Assembly: GCA_025359045.1 (NCBI GenBank)
Contig: JANYHN010000021.1
Span: 1-64,000, forward strand
Source of the DNA: Hyphomicrobiales bacterium
GTDB taxonomy: Bacteria > Pseudomonadota > Alphaproteobacteria > Rhizobiales > Aestuariivirgaceae
Reading direction: 5' to 3'
Length of the DNA stretch: 64,000 nucleotides
Both the position numbers and the translations under genes were made by a program. The notes below the pieces were generated by a model, which was not told where the DNA came from, did not search any database, and worked only from the letters and a program-made list of their open reading frames with translations. Below, piece after piece: positions 8,169 through 15,861 of the stretch (position 1 is its first letter; each line of letters starts with the position of its first letter).

Positions 8169-9101
8169 ATGCAGCTTACGCTCTCTCTGAACACCAACCC
8201 GCTGGTTAATCGTTTTGCTGATCCTGATGATTTAATCGACACAGTGGCGCACCGGTTAAAGTTGCGCGATTTGCAGCTGACGCATGAGTTCATCAATCCC
8301 TCGTGGTCTGCCTCCGTCATCAACCGTTTGACACGGCAAATGGGCAAGGCATTGCAGCGCACAGGTGTTCGGGTCACGTCAGGCATGACAGGCCCTTATG
8401 GCCGCCTCAATCATTTTGGTCATCCCGACCATGACGTGCGGCGTTACTATATCGACTGGTTCAAAACCTTCGCTGACATCACAGCGGAACTCGGCGGGTT
8501 TTCCGTAGGCACGCAATTTGCGATTTTCACCTACAAGGATTTTGATGATGCAAAGCGCCGCGAAGAGCTGACGCAGATCGCCATAGACTGCTGGTCAGAG
8601 GTGGCCGAGCACGCCAAGGCTGCTGGATTAAAATATGTGTTCTGGGAGCCGATGAGCATTGGCCGCGAATTTGGCGATACCATCGCATCGTGTCTTGCTC
8701 TGCAAAAGCGCTTGACCGATGCCAGAATGGCTGTGCCCATGTGGATGATGGCTGATATTGACCATGGCGATGTCACCAGTGCAAATTCCGATGATTTCGA
8801 TCCCTATGCCTGGGCGCGGGCAGTTCCACCTTATTCACCGATCATCCACATCAAACAGAGCCTGATGGACAAAGGCGGGCACAGGCCGTTCACGGCGGCT
8901 TTCAACGCCAAGGGCCGCATTCAGCCGAAGCCGTTGCTAGAGGCTTTTGCTGCAGGCAAAGCCAAAGACAATGAAATTTGCCTGGAATTGTCCTTTAAAG
9001 AGCGCGAACCCAATGATCGGGAAGTGATCCCACAAATCGCTGAAAGCATTGCGTTTTGGGCACCCCACATTGACACGGGCCTAAAATACTTGAACATCTG
9101 A
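8169..9101 (+). CDS. eryC: Tetrulose-4-phosphate racemase EryC (xylose-isomerase-like TIM barrel)
   Basis: A 310-residue protein matching Brucella EryC in length. EryC belongs to the xylose isomerase-like TIM-barrel superfamily and was shown in Brucella to racemise L-3-tetrulose 4-phosphate to the D form. It was earlier mis-described as a dehydrogenase. Visible barrel-type segments with acidic and histidine residues include FWEPMSIGREFGD, MMADIDHGD, IIHIKQSLMDKGGHRPF and CLELSFKEREPND, which fit metal-ligand positions at strand ends. A strong GAGGAG ribosome site lies 5-10 bp before the ATG, and the gene starts 9 bp after eryB. Confidence 0.88.
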   Translation: MQLTLSLNTNPLVNRFADPDDLIDTVAHRLKLRDLQLTHEFINPSWSASVINRLTRQMGKALQRTGVRVTSGMTGPYGRLNHFGHPDHDVRRYYIDWFKTFADITAELGGFSVGTQFAIFTYKDFDDAKRREELTQIAIDCWSEVAEHAKAAGLKYVFWEPMSIGREFGDTIASCLALQKRLTDARMAVPMWMMADIDHGDVTSANSDDFDPYAWARAVPPYSPIIHIKQSLMDKGGHRPFTAAFNAKGRIQPKPLLEAFAAGKAKDNEICLELSFKEREPNDREVIPQIAESIAFWAPHIDTGLKYLNI

Positions 9102-9124
9102 CTAAATTAGGACGCAAAACAGTA

Positions 9125-10078
9125 ATGGCGCAGGTAAACGAAGAACGCTCGCTCGCCATCAGAGCGGCCTGGCTGCATTATCAAGGTGGGTTGACGCAAG
9201 CCGCAGTTGCCGACCGGTTAGGCCTCACTTCAGTGAAAGTACATCGTTTGATTGCGCGTGCGATCGCCGACGGGAATGTCAAAATCATCATCGAAGGCGA
9301 TATCGTTGAGTGCGTGGAACTGGAGAATGAGCTTCGCACGCGATTTGCACTGGATTTCTGCATGGTTGCGCCCAAGGTCGGCGAGGGAGAGAACCAACCT
9401 TATAGTGCTCTTGGCCTTCTCGGTGCAATTTATCTGCGGCGGCAAATAGAAAATGGGACTCACCAGCTCATCGGCTTGGGCCACGGACGAACCTTGGCCG
9501 CAGTGGTGCAACACTTGCCGCGCACCAGTGTTGTCAACACGCGCTTTGTGTCGCTGCTCGGTGATGTCACGCCAGACTATTCTGTGAACCCGCATGATGT
9601 GATGCATTCCATTGCTGCAAAAACTGGCGCGCAAGCCCATGTGATGCCGGTTCCTTACTTTGCCAATTCAGCCGAAGACCGCGAAGTACTTTTATCGCAA
9701 CGCGGCGTGCGTGACATTCTGGATTTGGCCAATAGCTCCACACTGAAACTGGCGGGCGTCGGCACGGTGGGCTCGTCGGCAACCATTGCCTTGTCGCGCA
9801 TGCTGGAAGCGAGAGACATAAAGGCCATTCAATCGAATGGTGGCATTGGCGAAATGTTGGGCCATTTTTTCGACAAACATGGGCGTGTGTTGCAAACAGA
9901 TTTAACCGCACGAACGCTGTCGGCGGCAATCAGTGGCAATGGTTCGGACAAGATCGTTGCCATCGCTGGCGGCAAGGATAAGCATGAGGCTATTCATGCT
10001 ATATTACAAAGCCGCCGTTTGAGTGGATTGATCACCGAAGAAGAAACGGCGAAGACATTGCTGACTCGAACCTTTTAA
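9125..10078 (+). CDS. eryD: Erythritol operon regulator EryD (SorC family)
   Basis: A 317-residue SorC/DeoR-type transcription factor, the size of Brucella EryD (316). A helix-turn-helix lies near residues 22-48 (LTQAAVADRLGLTSVKVHRLIARA). The remainder is the sugar-binding domain, with GLGHGRTLAAVV, GVGTVGSSATI and VAIAGGKDKHEAI, the last matching the end segment of SorC effector domains. In Brucella EryD represses the ery operon and is relieved by erythritol. Placement as last gene of eryA-B-C-D fits self-limiting control. The probable target is the region at 4501-5043. Confidence 0.88.
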   Translation: MAQVNEERSLAIRAAWLHYQGGLTQAAVADRLGLTSVKVHRLIARAIADGNVKIIIEGDIVECVELENELRTRFALDFCMVAPKVGEGENQPYSALGLLGAIYLRRQIENGTHQLIGLGHGRTLAAVVQHLPRTSVVNTRFVSLLGDVTPDYSVNPHDVMHSIAAKTGAQAHVMPVPYFANSAEDREVLLSQRGVRDILDLANSSTLKLAGVGTVGSSATIALSRMLEARDIKAIQSNGGIGEMLGHFFDKHGRVLQTDLTARTLSAAISGNGSDKIVAIAGGKDKHEAIHAILQSRRLSGLITEEETAKTLLTRTF

Positions 10079-10123
10079 TTAAGCGCTGGCGGCAATAAAT
10101 CGGAACTTTGCACCGATAAGTAT

Positions 10124-10573
10124 TCAGGCTTTCCCCGCATCCATCTTATCAATCGCCTGCACGTTGCCTGCAGAAGCACCTTTGGGGTCAAAATCCGATG
10201 CAAGGAAAGTGTCAACGATCGACTTGGCAAGTTCAGGCCCAATCACGCGGGCGCCGAGAGTTATAATTTGCGCATTGTTGGATGTGGCCGCCTTGCCTGC
10301 CGAGTATGTGTCATGCGTCAGTGCCGCACGGATGCCCGGCACTTTATTGGCGGAAATGCAAACGCCGATGCCTGTGCCACACACCAGAATGGCCTTGTGA
10401 TATTTTCCATCAAGAACCTGGCGCGCCACGCGCTCTGACAAATTGGCGTAGAATGGATCAGGCCCATCGCTGGTCCGCGACACTTCCGAGACTTCGAAGC
10501 GCGTCTTCAAGTGTTCAGCCAAAACCTTTGCGAGGGCTTCGCCTGCGCTGTCTCCTGCGACTGCAATTTTCAT
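10124..10573 (-). CDS. eryI: D-erythrose-4-phosphate isomerase, RpiB-type (EryI)
   Basis: A 149-residue protein of the RpiB/LacAB sugar-phosphate isomerase family. The active-site cysteine lies in [15 protein letters not shown] (middle of the protein), followed by GIRAALTHD, both family hallmarks. In Brucella the equivalent RpiB (renamed EryI) converts D-erythrulose 4-phosphate to D-erythrose 4-phosphate, the last dedicated step. It overlaps the preceding isomerase gene by 4 bp (ATGA), so the two are translationally coupled. It converges on eryD with a 45-bp gap. A general ribose-5-phosphate isomerase B role cannot be excluded by sequence, but the context is specific. Confidence 0.88.
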   Translation of the reverse strand: MKIAVAGDSAGEALAKVLAEHLKTRFEVSEVSRTSDGPDPFYANLSERVARQVLDGKYHKAILVCGTGIGVCISANKVPGIRAALTHDTYSAGKAATSNNAQIITLGARVIGPELAKSIVDTFLASDFDPKGASAGNVQAIDKMDAGKA

Positions 10574-11355
10574 GTCTTTGCTCCTTCGAGTGCGTTTGAA
10601 CAGTTTTCAAGAATGCCGAGATATCCTTGTGGGTTCCAAGCGGAACGGCCAATGAAGAGCCCATCAATGTTGGGGCAGAGAATCAGCTCTTTGCAGTTGC
10701 CAGGATTAACTGAACCACCGTAGAGGCAAGGAAGGCGGCGGCCAAGAATATTTGCAGCGATTTCGCTGATTTCACCTTGGCGCGCATCCGCATACTCAGA
10801 TGTTGCAGGAATACCGTTGGTGCCGATGGCCCACACAGGTTCATAGGCTAATAGAACAGTTGCCGATTTTTGTGTTGCGCTTAGCTTCGATAAAGCGCCG
10901 CGCACTTGTTGTGCCAAAACATCCTTCGCACGACCGACTTCGCGTTCAGCGAGTGTTTCACCGATGCAGATCAGCGGCACAAGTCCGTGGCGCACTGCCG
11001 CTTCAGTTTTCAAGCCAACCGTTTCGTCCGTTTCGCCAAAATGTTCGCGCCGTTCCGAATGGCCGAGTTCAACAAGATCTAGTCCGCAGTCTTTCAACAT
11101 GACGGGTGAAATCTCCCCTGTCCATGCACCTTCGTCTGCCCAGTGCATGTTTTGCGCACCCACTTTCACCGAAGTATTGATGAGAGCTTGCTTCACTTGT
11201 CGGCACGCCGTGAAAGGTGGAATGACGAAGCGCTGTACAGCTGGATCGCGACTGCCATCGGCAGCCGCCAGAGCCATTGCGAAATTGACGGCTTCGGCCA
11301 ATGTTTTATTCATTTTCCAGCTCGTACCAATCCAGAAGGTTTTGCGATCAGACAT
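10570..11355 (-). CDS. eryH: D-3-tetrulose-4-phosphate isomerase, TpiA-type (EryH)
   Basis: A 261-residue triosephosphate-isomerase homologue. The start [12 protein letters not shown] matches the usual N-x-K active-site region, except that the asparagine of NWKMN is replaced by serine (TSWKMN). The catalytic base segment is [13 protein letters not shown], and [11 protein letters not shown] and GLFIGRSAW are the phosphate-binding loops. [15 protein letters not shown] is the catalytic histidine region. This TpiA2 class was shown in Brucella to isomerise D-3-tetrulose 4-phosphate and is separate from glycolytic TpiA. I place the start at 11355 (MSDRKTFW). This overlaps the end of the regulator gene by 8 bp. 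Confidence 0.87.
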   Translation of the reverse strand: MSDRKTFWIGTSWKMNKTLAEAVNFAMALAAADGSRDPAVQRFVIPPFTACRQVKQALINTSVKVGAQNMHWADEGAWTGEISPVMLKDCGLDLVELGHSERREHFGETDETVGLKTEAAVRHGLVPLICIGETLAEREVGRAKDVLAQQVRGALSKLSATQKSATVLLAYEPVWAIGTNGIPATSEYADARQGEISEIAANILGRRLPCLYGGSVNPGNCKELILCPNIDGLFIGRSAWNPQGYLGILENCSNALEGAKT

Positions 11356-12124
11356 TAGGAGGATCCCTATCCTTTGCGATTTCAATCTCGATTCCGGCAT
11401 TGACATAAGCGGTCATAGAGGCTGGTTCCGCATCAGTGATGATGGCCGCAAACTCGTTTAAATTCGCAAGCCGATGCAGCGCGGATTTTCCAAAGCGTTG
11501 ATGGTTGACCAACAGGCAGGATTTTTCGGCAGACGCCATCATGGCCCGCTTGGCGCGCATGGCCCGCTCATCCATATGAAAGGCTTCAAGCCCGGAAATT
11601 GCGGGTGCGGAGATGAAGGCGATATCGGCGCGCAGCCGCGCAAGGGTCTCTTCGGTGACCACGCCGAAGAAACCATTGAATTTTGATGAGTAAGTTCCGC
11701 CTAACGCGATGAGTGTGACAGCACTTTCAGATTTCAAGGAATCAACAATAGCAGCATTGTTGGTGATGACGCTCACGGGCCGTTTTTCGGCAATCATCGC
11801 GCCCAATACGCTTGCCATGGACCCGTCATTTATAATGACAGTCATGCCAGGCTCGATCAGTTTCAGCGCCGCACGGGCCATGCGGGATTTGGCTTCACTT
11901 CCCTGTCTGACGCGAAAACGAAAATCACTCTCAAATTGATTGCCCGCTTCAATGGTTGCGCCGCCACGCATTTTTCGCAACAGGCCAGCCTGTTCAAGGT
12001 CATCTAGATCGCGGTGCACCGTCATTTTCGACACGGCGAAATGGTCCGCAAGACGGTCCATGCCGATTTCGCCCTGTTCCACCAGCAGGTCCATGATTTG
12101 GTTTTGACGCTCTTCGCGTTTCAC
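11348..12124 (-). CDS. eryR: DeoR-family regulator of the erythritol isomerase genes (EryR)
   Basis: A DeoR-type repressor of about 258 residues. The amino end carries the winged helix-turn-helix (MDRLADHFAVSKMTVHRDLDDLE, about residues 20-42). The rest is the DeoR effector domain, with IINDGSMASVLG and VTLIALGGTYSSKFNGFFG. I prefer the GTG at 12124, since GAGGG lies 6-8 bp upstream and family members begin just before KREERQ. ATG starts up to 12178 are possible. It heads the eryR-eryH-eryI operon, as in rhizobial erythritol loci. The inverted repeat at 12147-12196 just upstream is a plausible autoregulatory operator. Confidence 0.85.
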   Translation of the reverse strand: MKREERQNQIMDLLVEQGEIGMDRLADHFAVSKMTVHRDLDDLEQAGLLRKMRGGATIEAGNQFESDFRFRVRQGSEAKSRMARAALKLIEPGMTVIINDGSMASVLGAMIAEKRPVSVITNNAAIVDSLKSESAVTLIALGGTYSSKFNGFFGVVTEETLARLRADIAFISAPAISGLEAFHMDERAMRAKRAMMASAEKSCLLVNHQRFGKSALHRLANLNEFAAIITDAEPASMTAYVNAGIEIEIAKDRDPPNV

Positions 12125-12146
12125 GGCGTACCCTCGAAATTCACCT

Positions 12147-12196
12147 GAGATATAACACATTTGCTGTGGAATAAACATTTATTATGTTATATTGAG
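12147..12196. promoter_or_regulatory. Candidate EryR operator upstream of eryR
   Basis: The arms TATAACA (12151-12157) and TGTTATA (12185-12191) are perfect inverted repeats 27 bp apart. They extend to GAGATATAACA and TGTTATATTGAGA with one difference. A second small palindrome, AATAAA-CA-TTTATT (12170-12183), sits between them. Two-fold symmetric A/T-rich sites like these are typical of DeoR-type operators. They lie immediately upstream of the chosen eryR start. Binding is not demonstrated. Confidence 0.45.
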
Positions 12197-12216
12197 ATTA
12201 TTATTGTTACTTTACC

Positions 12217-12365
12217 TCGGACAGTCACGGTATTGCGAAATTGCCCGATGTCGAAGGCGACAAGCCTCTGAAGAGGCAGTTCAAAACCTATGCAATCGGC
12301 TACTTTCATGTCGATCTGCGGATGTCTTTCACAACCTGCTCGGACGACTGCATTTGTGTTTAAGT
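12217..12365 (+). pseudogene. Decayed fragment of an IS481-type transposase
   Basis: In the frame starting at 12217 the sequence reads HGIAKLPDVEGDKP, then KRQFKTYAIGYFHVDL, before a TAA at 12361-12363. This closely resembles the block just ahead of the first catalytic aspartate in IS481-type integrase-core transposases (HGISRLP...EGDKP...YPIGYFHIDI). After that a one-base shift restores a GRLHLC stretch resembling the next family block (GKLYLF). No other part of the element and no terminal repeats were found, so this is an old, non-functional remnant of about 50 codons. Confidence 0.65.
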
Positions 12366-12595
12366 TTTCTGTCTCATCTTCGTTCTCGATAGGCTTACGA
12401 TGAGCCAAAAATCCTCCACTATTCACGTCATGCATTCTGTCCAATTGGGGCTGATGTCGGACAGCTAAATGGATCCCTTAAGAGCTTCCGTTGAGTGGCC
12501 AATGACGCCTTCACGCCGCTGGCTGGAGCAACAAGTTCAGACGCGGGCTGACAGCCGCAATTACTCTAAACCCCGCTACAGTATCACGCAGATCG

Positions 12596-12621
12596 ACCGC
12601 CCCTATCGGGCGGTTATTTTT
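12596..12621 (+). terminator. Rho-independent terminator, rightward
   Basis: Stem ACCGCCC (12596-12602) and GGGCGGT (12608-12614) with a 5-nt loop, followed by TATTTTTG. It is strong and faces rightward, yet no intact rightward gene precedes it. It may be the leftover end of the lost element or of an RNA gene. Confidence 0.65.
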
Positions 12622-12760
12622 GAACCGCAAGTTCTGATGGTTGCGGGCGTGATTAGAACTTGGGATTCTTGGGGCAGGGCACTCAACGCATTTCGCAATT
12701 TTGGCCGCAACTTCGAGCCGACGACCCGAAGATCGTACAGTCGTCAGTAGCTTTTGAGTT

Positions 12761-12810
12761 CCGCAGACTAAATCGCAGACTAATTCAAATTGTTAGTCTG
12801 CGGATTTTTG
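12761..12810 (+). terminator. Long inverted repeat with T-run next to tRNA-Arg
   Basis: CCGCAGACTAA (12761-12771) pairs perfectly with TTAGTCTGCGG (12793-12803), followed by ATTTTTG. The core CGCAGACTAA is also directly repeated at 12774-12783, so two alternative left arms compete for one right arm. It acts in the rightward sense as a terminator. It also lies about 20 bp beyond the 3' end of the leftward tRNA-Arg gene, so it could help end that transcript. Confidence 0.5.
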
Positions 12811-12827
12811 TTAAGTGTTTGAAATAT

Positions 12828-12905
12828 TGGCGCGCCCGAAAGGATTCGAACCTCTGACCCCTAGATTCGTAGTCTAGTGCTCTGATCCAGCTGAGCTACG
12901 GGCGC
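12828..12905 (-). tRNA. tRNA-Arg (anticodon ACG)
   Basis: Leftward cloverleaf with acceptor stem GCGCCCG/CGGGCGC, D-arm GCTCAGCTGGATCAGAGC, anticodon stem-loop CTAGA-CTACGAA-TCTAG (anticodon ACG) and T-arm with GGTTCGAATCC. CCA is encoded at the 3' end (12828-12830). ACG decodes CGN arginine codons after deamination to ICG. The erythritol locus and a transposase remnant lie directly downstream of its 3' end, a typical integration setting. Confidence 0.95.
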
Positions 12906-12981
12906 GCGTTACTTGACCGTCAAAACGACGAAAGCGGGGCCTGAATAGTATGGCGGGGCGGGGAATGCAAGGGCCGAAGTT

Positions 12982-14445
12982 TTAGTTCTTAGCAACCTTG
13001 GAAAACGGTAAAACCCGTCCCTTTTCGAATTCAACCCGATCTGGGATGCTGATTTCAAAAACTGTGCCTTTTTCATCTGAAGATGAAACCGAAATTTTAC
13101 CACCATGGGCTTCTAAAAGCTCCGCCGAAATTGCGAGGCCCAAGCCAGTTCCACCAGCCCGCGCTGCGGTTTGAAACGCTTCAAACATTTTATTGCGTAT
13201 TGCTGGCGGAATTCCTGGCCCTGTGTCAGATACATAGATTAACGCCAAAGCATCTTTGCGATCACCTGAAATACGCACGGCGCTATTGAGGCCTTTGCGT
13301 GTTTCAATGGCTTGAATGGCGTTGCGCGTGAGATTGGTGAGAATACGGATGAGTTGCTCGCGGTCTGCATCCACACGCAGGGAATGGTGTGCATCATTGA
13401 TCAATTGAATATCGTCGCCGCCTAAAAGCTTGGCCGTATCAAACACCTCATCAACAGCATCATGCAAACAAACCCATTCGCGCTTTGGCGGTAATTCTTG
13501 CGCGCGACCGTAAGTGATCGTTTGATTGAGAAAATTAATGGCGCGGTCGAGCGACGAGATAAGCTTTGGTGCAAAGCGTTGAACAGTTGGGTCCTTTACT
13601 TCACCTAAGCGATCTGAGATCAACTGCGCTGAGGTTAACATGTTGCGCAGATCATGGCTCACTTTACTAACGGCCAAGCCCAGCGCTGCCAAATGTCCCT
13701 TTTGTTGCAACATGCCTTGCAGCTGGCGTTGCATAGATTCCAATTCGCGTTCCGCAATACCAATTTCGTCGCTACGTTTGGAGGGTGCAATGACGCGTTT
13801 ACGGTCTTCCGGCATATCGCCAAACTGCATCATATTGGTTGATAGCCTCCGCATGGGTTTAACCAGCACGCGATTAAGTGCGGCAAAAATCAATGCTGCA
13901 ACAATTAGCGAAAGTACAATTGATAAGAGAAGAATGCGCAAGCCATAGGCCAACATCGCATCACGCATCGGCCATTCATGCAACGCGATTTCAATATAGT
14001 CACCAGACATAGCAGGTGGCTTATCAATCACCCCAATTAAGCGATCATGCGATAAAAACATAACCGAGAAAGCTTCCATCACGGTTGGAAAATAATTGCC
14101 GGAACGCAAATCAAAAGTTTCATCCACCATTGTGTCCGTGTTGTTGCGCAAAACAAGTTTGCGCTTATCACCACGCGAAAGTGAAACGGCTTCAACGCCA
14201 GCACCTTTTAAAATTGTGCTTCGTAAATCATCATCGACAATCTGCCCCGGCGCTGCCTCCGCAGCAAGGGCTGCAATCTCAGCCTGCGCCACATGGGTTT
14301 TCAGCCATTGAATACGAAAATTAGCGATCGACGGCAGGAAAATCAAAACCTCACCGAGCATCACAAAAATAATTGTCAGTGCAAGTACCTTGCCTGAAAG
14401 TCCAGTCAGCAGCCTAAACCATTTTGATGTCGTTTTTTGAGTCAT
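12982..14445 (-). CDS. Membrane sensor histidine kinase
   Basis: A 487-residue inner-membrane kinase. Membrane segments at about 18-40 and 165-190 enclose a periplasmic sensor region of about 125 residues without a recognised domain. HAMP linker and coiled segment follow (about 190-250). The HisKA region has the phospho-accepting histidine H264 in VSHDLRNML. The ATPase domain shows N375 (NLTRNAIQAI), SDTGPGI (406-412) and GGTGLGL (431-437). All catalytic motifs look intact. No response regulator lies nearby, so its partner is unlinked. It starts 9 bp after a flavoprotein disulfide reductase gene and is third in that operon, which suggests it senses a redox or membrane state. Confidence 0.88.
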   Translation of the reverse strand: MTQKTTSKWFRLLTGLSGKVLALTIIFVMLGEVLIFLPSIANFRIQWLKTHVAQAEIAALAAEAAPGQIVDDDLRSTILKGAGVEAVSLSRGDKRKLVLRNNTDTMVDETFDLRSGNYFPTVMEAFSVMFLSHDRLIGVIDKPPAMSGDYIEIALHEWPMRDAMLAYGLRILLLSIVLSLIVAALIFAALNRVLVKPMRRLSTNMMQFGDMPEDRKRVIAPSKRSDEIGIAERELESMQRQLQGMLQQKGHLAALGLAVSKVSHDLRNMLTSAQLISDRLGEVKDPTVQRFAPKLISSLDRAINFLNQTITYGRAQELPPKREWVCLHDAVDEVFDTAKLLGGDDIQLINDAHHSLRVDADREQLIRILTNLTRNAIQAIETRKGLNSAVRISGDRKDALALIYVSDTGPGIPPAIRNKMFEAFQTAARAGGTGLGLAISAELLEAHGGKISVSSSDEKGTVFEISIPDRVEFEKGRVLPFSKVAKN

Positions 14446-14454
14446 TCCGACTGT

Positions 14455-15861
14455 CTAACCCAGCAATTTGAGAAAGCCTAGCGCTCGTCGCAATAAAGGT
14501 TTTTGTGCAAGACCAGCATAATTGGTAATCGCGGCGCGTTTGCCAATTTCACTCAGCGTTGGATAGGGCAAAACAATATTGGCGAATGCCGATATTTTGA
14601 GGCCTTGGCTTACTGCCAAAACCCAAGGCGCAATCAATTCACCAGCTTGGCCCCCAACAATGCTGGCCCCGATGATACGGCTTTTCCTTCCAAGTATAAC
14701 TTTAATCATCCCTTTGGTCTCGCCTTCAGCTTGCGCGCGGTCGTTCTCAGCAAAGTTCCACCGCAAAACTTTCACCACTTCACCAAATGTTTTGCGCGCG
14801 TCAGCCTCATTCAGTCCCACATGGGCCAATTCAGGATCAGTGTAAGTAACCCACGGAATAATATCGGTGCGGTTTTTAATGGGAAGCTTGAACAATGCAT
14901 TACGAATAATCAAACCCGCATGGTAACCCGCAACATGTGTGAACTGCAAACCACCAGCAACATCGCCCGCCGCATAAACCTTTTTGTTCGTGGTGCGCAG
15001 ACCCTGATCAACCGTAACACCGCGCTTTGTATATTCTATGCTAGCGGCCTCTAAATTTAAATTTTCAATATTGGGAACGCGCCCCTTCGCCAGCAAAAGA
15101 TGAGAGCCCGATATAACGCTGCCATCTTTCAAGATAATATCCACGCCGACTTTTGATTTTTTGATCTCAGAAATTGCCACTTGAGCCCGAATATCAATGC
15201 CCTCTGTTTTTAAGGCATCAAGCACAATCGATGTGAGTTCCGGGTCATCCTTGGCCAAAGGTTGAAACGCTTCAAGCACAGTCACGTCTGATCCTAGACG
15301 TCTATGGGCCTGCGCCAACTCCAACCCAATCGGCCCGCCGCCAATCACGATCAAATGTTTTGGTAACACTCTGTTTTTAAATATCGTTTCATTGGTGAAG
15401 TAAGGAACGTCCTTCAATCCTGAAATGGGGGGAATGCTTGCGCGGGACCCGGTGGCAATCACAAATTTGCGCGCCGTATAAGTTTTGCCACCCGCTTCAA
15501 GTTCAGTTGCGTTCAAAAATCGTGCCGTAGCGCGAACCACCGTCACACCTAATTTTTCAAATCGCTCTTGGCTATCATGTGGCGCAATCTTGTCGATCAC
15601 GCTTTGCACATATGCCATAACCTTAGCAAAATCGACTTTTGGCTCAACTGCAGCAACACCATAACCAACCGAACTCCGTTGCGCATGAGCTGCCTTTGAA
15701 GCAGCAATAAGTGATTTTGATGGAACACAGCCATAGTTTAAGCAATCACCGCCCATTTCACCTTTTTCAAACAGCACCACTTTCTCACCAAATTGCGCGG
15801 CAGCGGCAGCAACAGACAAACCAGCAGAACCAGCGCCGATCACAGCAATATCAAATTTCAT
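14455..15861 (-). CDS. Mercuric-reductase-like FAD/NAD(P) disulfide oxidoreductase
   Basis: A 468-residue class I pyridine nucleotide-disulfide oxidoreductase. FAD motif IAVIGAGSAGLS is at residues 5-16. The redox-active pair C40 and C45 lies in GGDCLNYGCVPSK. The NAD(P) motif is VIGGGPIGLELAQ in the middle, FAD segment VYAAGDVAGG in the last third. The mercury-binding amino domain and C-terminal cysteine pair of true MerA are absent, so mercury reduction is unlikely. The dimerisation domain has PYPTLSEIGKRAA in place of the HAHPTxxE motif of lipoamide dehydrogenases. Start MKFDIAV at 15861 overlaps the TVP38-type gene by 4 bp. Pairing of these two families, sometimes as fusions, is known, but the substrate is not. 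Confidence 0.85.
   Translation of the reverse strand: MKFDIAVIGAGSAGLSVAAAAAQFGEKVVLFEKGEMGGDCLNYGCVPSKSLIAASKAAHAQRSSVGYGVAAVEPKVDFAKVMAYVQSVIDKIAPHDSQERFEKLGVTVVRATARFLNATELEAGGKTYTARKFVIATGSRASIPPISGLKDVPYFTNETIFKNRVLPKHLIVIGGGPIGLELAQAHRRLGSDVTVLEAFQPLAKDDPELTSIVLDALKTEGIDIRAQVAISEIKKSKVGVDIILKDGSVISGSHLLLAKGRVPNIENLNLEAASIEYTKRGVTVDQGLRTTNKKVYAAGDVAGGLQFTHVAGYHAGLIIRNALFKLPIKNRTDIIPWVTYTDPELAHVGLNEADARKTFGEVVKVLRWNFAENDRAQAEGETKGMIKVILGRKSRIIGASIVGGQAGELIAPWVLAVSQGLKISAFANIVLPYPTLSEIGKRAAITNYAGLAQKPLLRRALGFLKLLG

Larger units (their letters stand above)
12366..12827. other. Gene-free stretch between the transposase remnant and tRNA-Arg
   Basis: About 460 bp in which I see no convincing gene. 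A 93-codon open frame at 12469-12750 lacks a ribosome site, family motifs and a likely protein composition, so I do not call it. The stretch contains two terminator-like hairpins (12596-12621 and 12761-12810) and may include further eroded mobile DNA. Confidence 0.5.

Noticed and set aside
10079-10123. Possible terminator between convergent eryD and eryI (ATCGG/CCGAT)
   Set aside because: Only a 5-bp stem with a 9-nt loop and no T-run on either strand.
12187-12444. 85-codon leftward open frame over the transposase remnant
   Set aside because: The opposite strand there carries recognisable IS481-type sequence, so this frame is its antisense shadow.
12469-12750. 93-codon open frame between the transposase remnant and tRNA-Arg
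   Set aside because: No ribosome site or recognisable motif, and it contains a strong terminator hairpin (12596-12621) in its middle.
14455-15861. True mercuric reductase
   Set aside because: The heavy-metal-binding amino domain and the carboxyl-terminal cysteine pair are absent, and no other mer gene is nearby.
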